Part shown: in pieces, positions 45,601 to 47,602 of the stretch
Position numbering within the stretch: the stretch's first letter is position 1
How the letters are laid out: every line of letters begins with the position of its first letter
NCBI RefSeq assembly: GCF_001949145.1
Contig: NW_019091430.1
Span: 1,008,022 to 1,055,623 of the forward strand
Source: Acanthaster planci
Taxonomy: Eukaryota > Echinodermata > Asteroidea > Valvatida > Acanthasteridae
Direction: 5' to 3'
Length of the DNA stretch: 47,602 bases
The notes under the pieces: model-generated
Database searches by the model: none
What the model was told of the DNA's origin: nothing
What the model saw: only the letters and a program-made list of their open reading frames with translations
Translations under genes and position numbers: made by a program

Positions 45601-45903
45601 GATGAACCTGTATAGTACCTTTGAAATTGTTTATTGTTTTTTTATCCTTCTGTCGTCTTCTTTCAAGATGAGGAATGGGAACTGGTCACATGTTACTGTC
45701 TCAAACCCTTTGCTGGACGGCCGATGATTGAATGCTCAGAATGTGCCACTTGGATCCACTTGTCATGTGCCAAAATCCGCAAGAACAATGTGCCGGACAT
45801 TTTCCTTTGCCAGCGTTGCCGGGACTCCAAGTATGAAATCCGACGGTCAAATCGAGCCCGAGAACCCAAGAAACAGTTCAAGGAGTTGTATGAAGACTTG
45901 TGA
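39658..45903 (+). CDS. PHF13/PHF23-like PHD-finger protein (166 aa, five exons)
   Basis: Joining 39658-39679, 40064-40107, 43819-43905, 45217-45328 and 45668-45903 gives 166 codons plus a stop, with phases matching. Basic patches KRPKR (13-17) and PKKKK (25-29) look like nuclear-localisation signals. [11 protein letters not shown] (32-42) matches the conserved N-terminal box of PHF13 and PHF23. The C-terminal PHD finger has Cys97, Cys99, Cys111, Cys114, His119, Cys122, Cys136 and Cys139, with [11 protein letters not shown] and [11 protein letters not shown] nearly as in the human proteins. The tail has IRRSNR. Vertebrate PHF13 (SPOC1) and PHF23 are nuclear readers of H3K4me2/3; Trp92, Met108 and Trp117 are candidates for the methyl-lysine pocket. 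At 166 aa it is much shorter than the vertebrate proteins (300-400 aa), mainly in the middle linker. It may be the single ancestor-type copy, or an exon was missed. Confidence 0.92.
40064..40107 (+). CDS. PHF13/23-like exon 2 (basic N-terminus)
   Basis: The acceptor is TATTTTTGCAG and the donor GTAAGT. The exon encodes [15 protein letters not shown] once the split codon is joined to exon 1. The basic run suggests nuclear import. It ends in phase 0. Confidence 0.75.
40108..43818 (+). other. PHF13/23-like intron 2
   Basis: A 3.7-kb intron with a fold-back MITE at 42454-42630, TACATGTAC-type palindromes near 41784-41808, and a 17-bp duplication (TCGCATTCAATGCCATG twice, about 40502-40535). Open frames such as 40427-40843 show no recognisable domain. 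Confidence 0.7.
42454..42630. mobile_element. Fold-back MITE (inverted arms of about 85-90 bp)
   Basis: The left arm from 42454 (TAATAGGGGCGATTCACAAT onward) is the near-complete reverse complement of the right arm ending at 42630 (CACTATTGTGAAACGCCCGT just before TATTA). The blocks CACAATAGTGCGCCACC, GGCCAATCACA against GACCAATCACA, and AAATTTGTCGACC against AAATTTGTTGACC line up in order. The element is GC-richer than the surrounding intron and has no coding capacity. The superfamily is not evident from the ends. Confidence 0.85.
43819..43905 (+). CDS. PHF13/23-like exon 3 (conserved [10 protein letters not shown] box)
   Basis: The acceptor is TTTTTTTTTAG and the donor GTGGGT; 29 codons, phase 0 at both ends. 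It reads [20 protein letters not shown] and then DYEASLQEE. The DFN-FCT-VL box is the second conserved block of PHF13/PHF23, separate from the PHD finger. Confidence 0.9.
43906..45216 (+). other. PHF13/23-like intron 3
   Basis: A 1.3-kb AT-rich intron with a dense TACATGTAC patch at about 44400-44440 and a 16-bp tandem duplication (AGTAGCTACAAGGACC twice) at about 44726-44757. No gene is seen. Confidence 0.75.
45217..45328 (+). CDS. PHF13/23-like exon 4 (Ser-rich linker)
   Basis: The acceptor is TTCTTTCCAG and the donor GTAAAT. The exon encodes [20 protein letters not shown] and a short linker to the PHD finger. The KKRSPSP and serine cluster look like phosphorylation-prone linker sequence. 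Confidence 0.85.
45329..45667 (+). other. PHF13/23-like intron 4
   Basis: A 339-bp AT-rich intron between the linker exon and the PHD exon. I see nothing else in it. Confidence 0.8.
45668..45903 (+). CDS. PHF13/23-like exon 5 (PHD finger and stop)
   Basis: The acceptor is TCTTTCAAG; the split codon becomes Asp. It contains the entire Cys4-His-Cys3 PHD finger in one exon ([20 protein letters not shown] onward), the IRRSNR segment and a C-terminal acidic YEDL before TGA at 45901-45903. It has strong family identity. Confidence 0.96.
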
Positions 45904-46874
45904 ACTACAGCAATTAAACAGACTTGTACAGCAGTATCAAAGTGTATCATAAGTTCTATGCCAACCGTCCCTTAAAGCGCAAAAGAAAGGAAGTAGGAAG
46001 TGTTAAAAGTTTCAGCTGCTTGGAGTATTGGGCTCACAACTTTTCAGTCATGAGTTTGGAATAAGGATTATGCCAGTTTTGGAAACTCGTTTCACAATGC
46101 AGTGCTGATTACTTTCCAACCGTGCAACACAAACACCTGTAAGGACAACAGGCATGTTGCTGTCGGAGAGCTGTCATAGAAATGTGCGATCTCTCTACTG
46201 CTGTCGTGATGTCGAAGCTTGGACCTCTTTCAGAACATTCGCGTGATGTACTCTGAACCATTTGGGACCAAGGTTTTTGGACAACTCCATCAACAAGGGC
46301 TGTAAGCTAGACTTCATTTCACTCAGATACTCAACCAAATCTACTCAACTCACCCATTACTTGGAGTGTGCTTCATACACTGCTTTGCACACGACTAATT
46401 GACGATGCTGGCTCAACACTGTCGACTGGAAAGGGTTGAAGATGCAATACCGTTGTGACTAAGCATATACTGCATTATATGTATTTCAAGGTGGCTGAAA
46501 TCAGTTCCACCCCTAATGTTCACCCATTGGAGTAGTGAAGAAACACTAGACTGGTGGAAGACAGGGCTTTCCAATAATGTAATTTCTAGCATAGTTGATA
46601 CTTGGAGCAAGACTACATGTATGAGGTCAATCTACTTCAGTGGTGTTTCCATGGGGCATATTGTACGGTACATGTACTGCAACAAATGTGACATGACCTC
46701 AAACATTTGCCTTGGAAAAAACTTGACAGCTTAGAGGGCTTTCTGTGATGCTCAGTTTGAAGGTCCTTCAGCTCCTTGGGAAATATCATCCGCTGATGGG
46801 CAGGTGATGGTGTGTGGGTCTGTAAATCATGGAAATGAATCAACAGATGAAGCAACAGATGGTAGCATGGATAC

Positions 46875-47133
46875 ATGGTAGTAGATTGTTGATCAGTCCT
46901 ACTGTGGACAAATGGATGTGGATTGCTGATTAGTCCTACTGTGGACAAATGGTAGTGGATTGTTGATCAGTCCTACTGTGGACAAATGGTAGTGGATTGC
47001 TGATTAGTCCTACTGTGGACAAATGGTAGTGGATTGCTGATTAGTCCTTCTGTGGACAAATGGTAGTGGATTGTTGATCAGTCCTACTGTGGACAAATGG
47101 TAGTGGAATGTTCATCAGTCCCATAGTGCTATG
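46875..47133 (+). repeat. 37-bp minisatellite, six good copies plus a decayed one
   Basis: Copies start at 46875, 46912, 46949, 46986, 47023 and 47060, with a diverged seventh from 47097. The unit runs ATGGTAGTGGATTG(T/C)TGAT, then (C/T)AGTCCTACTGTGGACAA. Two alternating sub-variants (TTGATCAG and CTGATTAG) suggest stepwise duplication of pairs. Confidence 0.95.
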
Positions 47134-47525
47134 GAAAATATCTCCATGGTGATAAAAAATCCTTGCACTGCAGTCTAACAAGTCAAGAAAATAGTAAGAA
47201 TTTAAAAGGACATTTCAAAAGCCTTATTGGACAAATCTGTAACTGCTCTTTTGTTTTTAAGTTAGCAGTTTGTAACATATCAAACTGTGATTGAAAAAAG
47301 ATCACATTTGACACCCGCCAACTTTTGACAGCTTCGTTGTAGAACATGGCATTTTCCTTTTAGATCTAAGGGACACATGGCACCTGAGCCAAGCTGAGGA
47401 TGCCTCCTTCAGTGTGTTTGATTACTTCTCTCCTATTGGTACTTATCCATGGTGTTTTCATAGTTTTATACAGGCAGGGGCAATATATTATAGTAACAAA
47501 TGAATGATACAAGATTACTCAAACG

Positions 47526-47602
47526 AGGTACATGTAAGCTCATAGGTTACTCAAAATGTCCTGACCAGGTAAGCTCATAGGTTACTCAAAGTGTCCTGAC
47601 CA
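47526..47602 (+). repeat. 35-bp tandem repeat running off the window end
   Basis: Two copies of GGTAAGCTCATAGGTTACTC followed by AAARTGTCCTGACCA are visible. The first carries a 6-base TACATG insertion. The array continues to the last base, so its full length is unknown. Confidence 0.85.

Larger units (their letters stand above)
45904..47602 (+). other. PHF13/23-like 3' UTR and downstream flank
   Basis: No further coding exon was recognised. A weak polyadenylation hexamer ATTAAA lies at 45913-45918, and I found no canonical AATAAA before the window ends. Two minisatellites occupy 46875-47133 and 47526-47602. Whether they are inside the transcript is unknown. Confidence 0.5.

Overview
This window is animal nuclear DNA. 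It has introns with GT/AG borders, long AT-rich gene-free stretches, AATAAA signals, DNA-transposon remnants and one 179-base assembly gap (26174-26352). The palindromic motif TACATGTA is scattered throughout. That habit, compact 'one copy' versions of vertebrate gene families and a tRNA-derived SINE-like repeat suggest an invertebrate deuterostome (echinoderm, hemichordate or cephalochordate). The sequence alone does not settle the species.

Three multi-exon genes can be assembled from exon phases. (1) 3086-16685, plus strand: the 3' nine exons (1121 codons) of an ARHGAP39/Vilse (CrGAP) homologue. It consists of a long polyQ/proline-rich disordered region, a MyTH4 domain and a RhoGAP domain with its arginine finger. 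The N-terminal WW-domain exons are not seen and should lie upstream of the window. (2) 29887-38868, minus strand: a five-exon gene for a small (258 aa) type I membrane protein that I do not recognise as a named gene. It has a signal peptide, LRRNT, one LRR encoded by a single 72-bp phase-2 exon, a Cys-poor LRRCT, a stalk with four 8-residue repeats, one transmembrane helix, and a short tail with an ITIM-type tyrosine motif. (3) 39658-45903, plus strand: a five-exon gene for a compact (166 aa) PHF13/PHF23-type PHD-finger protein, a predicted reader of methylated histone H3K4.

Layout: 1-3085 is probably ARHGAP39 intron. 3086-16685 is ARHGAP39 coding exons and introns, with 3' UTR probably to about 17.7-17.9 kb. 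18-29.8 kb is gene-poor, with a SINE-like repeat, two related TTAA-flanked MITEs (26041-26512 and 27730-28270), a pogo-like MITE (26883-27057) and a perfect 4 x 22-bp tandem repeat. 29.9-38.9 kb is the minus-strand LRR gene, whose second intron carries a dead Tc1/mariner element with both terminal repeats (31569-32921). 38.9-39.7 kb is a head-to-head promoter interval. 39.7-45.9 kb is the PHF13/23-like gene, with a fold-back MITE (42454-42630) in intron 2. The last 1.7 kb is 3' UTR or flank with 37-bp and 35-bp minisatellites.

The genes do not form a pathway. The LRR-ITIM receptor-like gene and the PHD reader share only a divergent promoter. The most novel-looking items are the minimal LRR-ITIM receptor and a possible intronic-polyadenylation isoform of ARHGAP39 that would lose the MyTH4 and RhoGAP domains.
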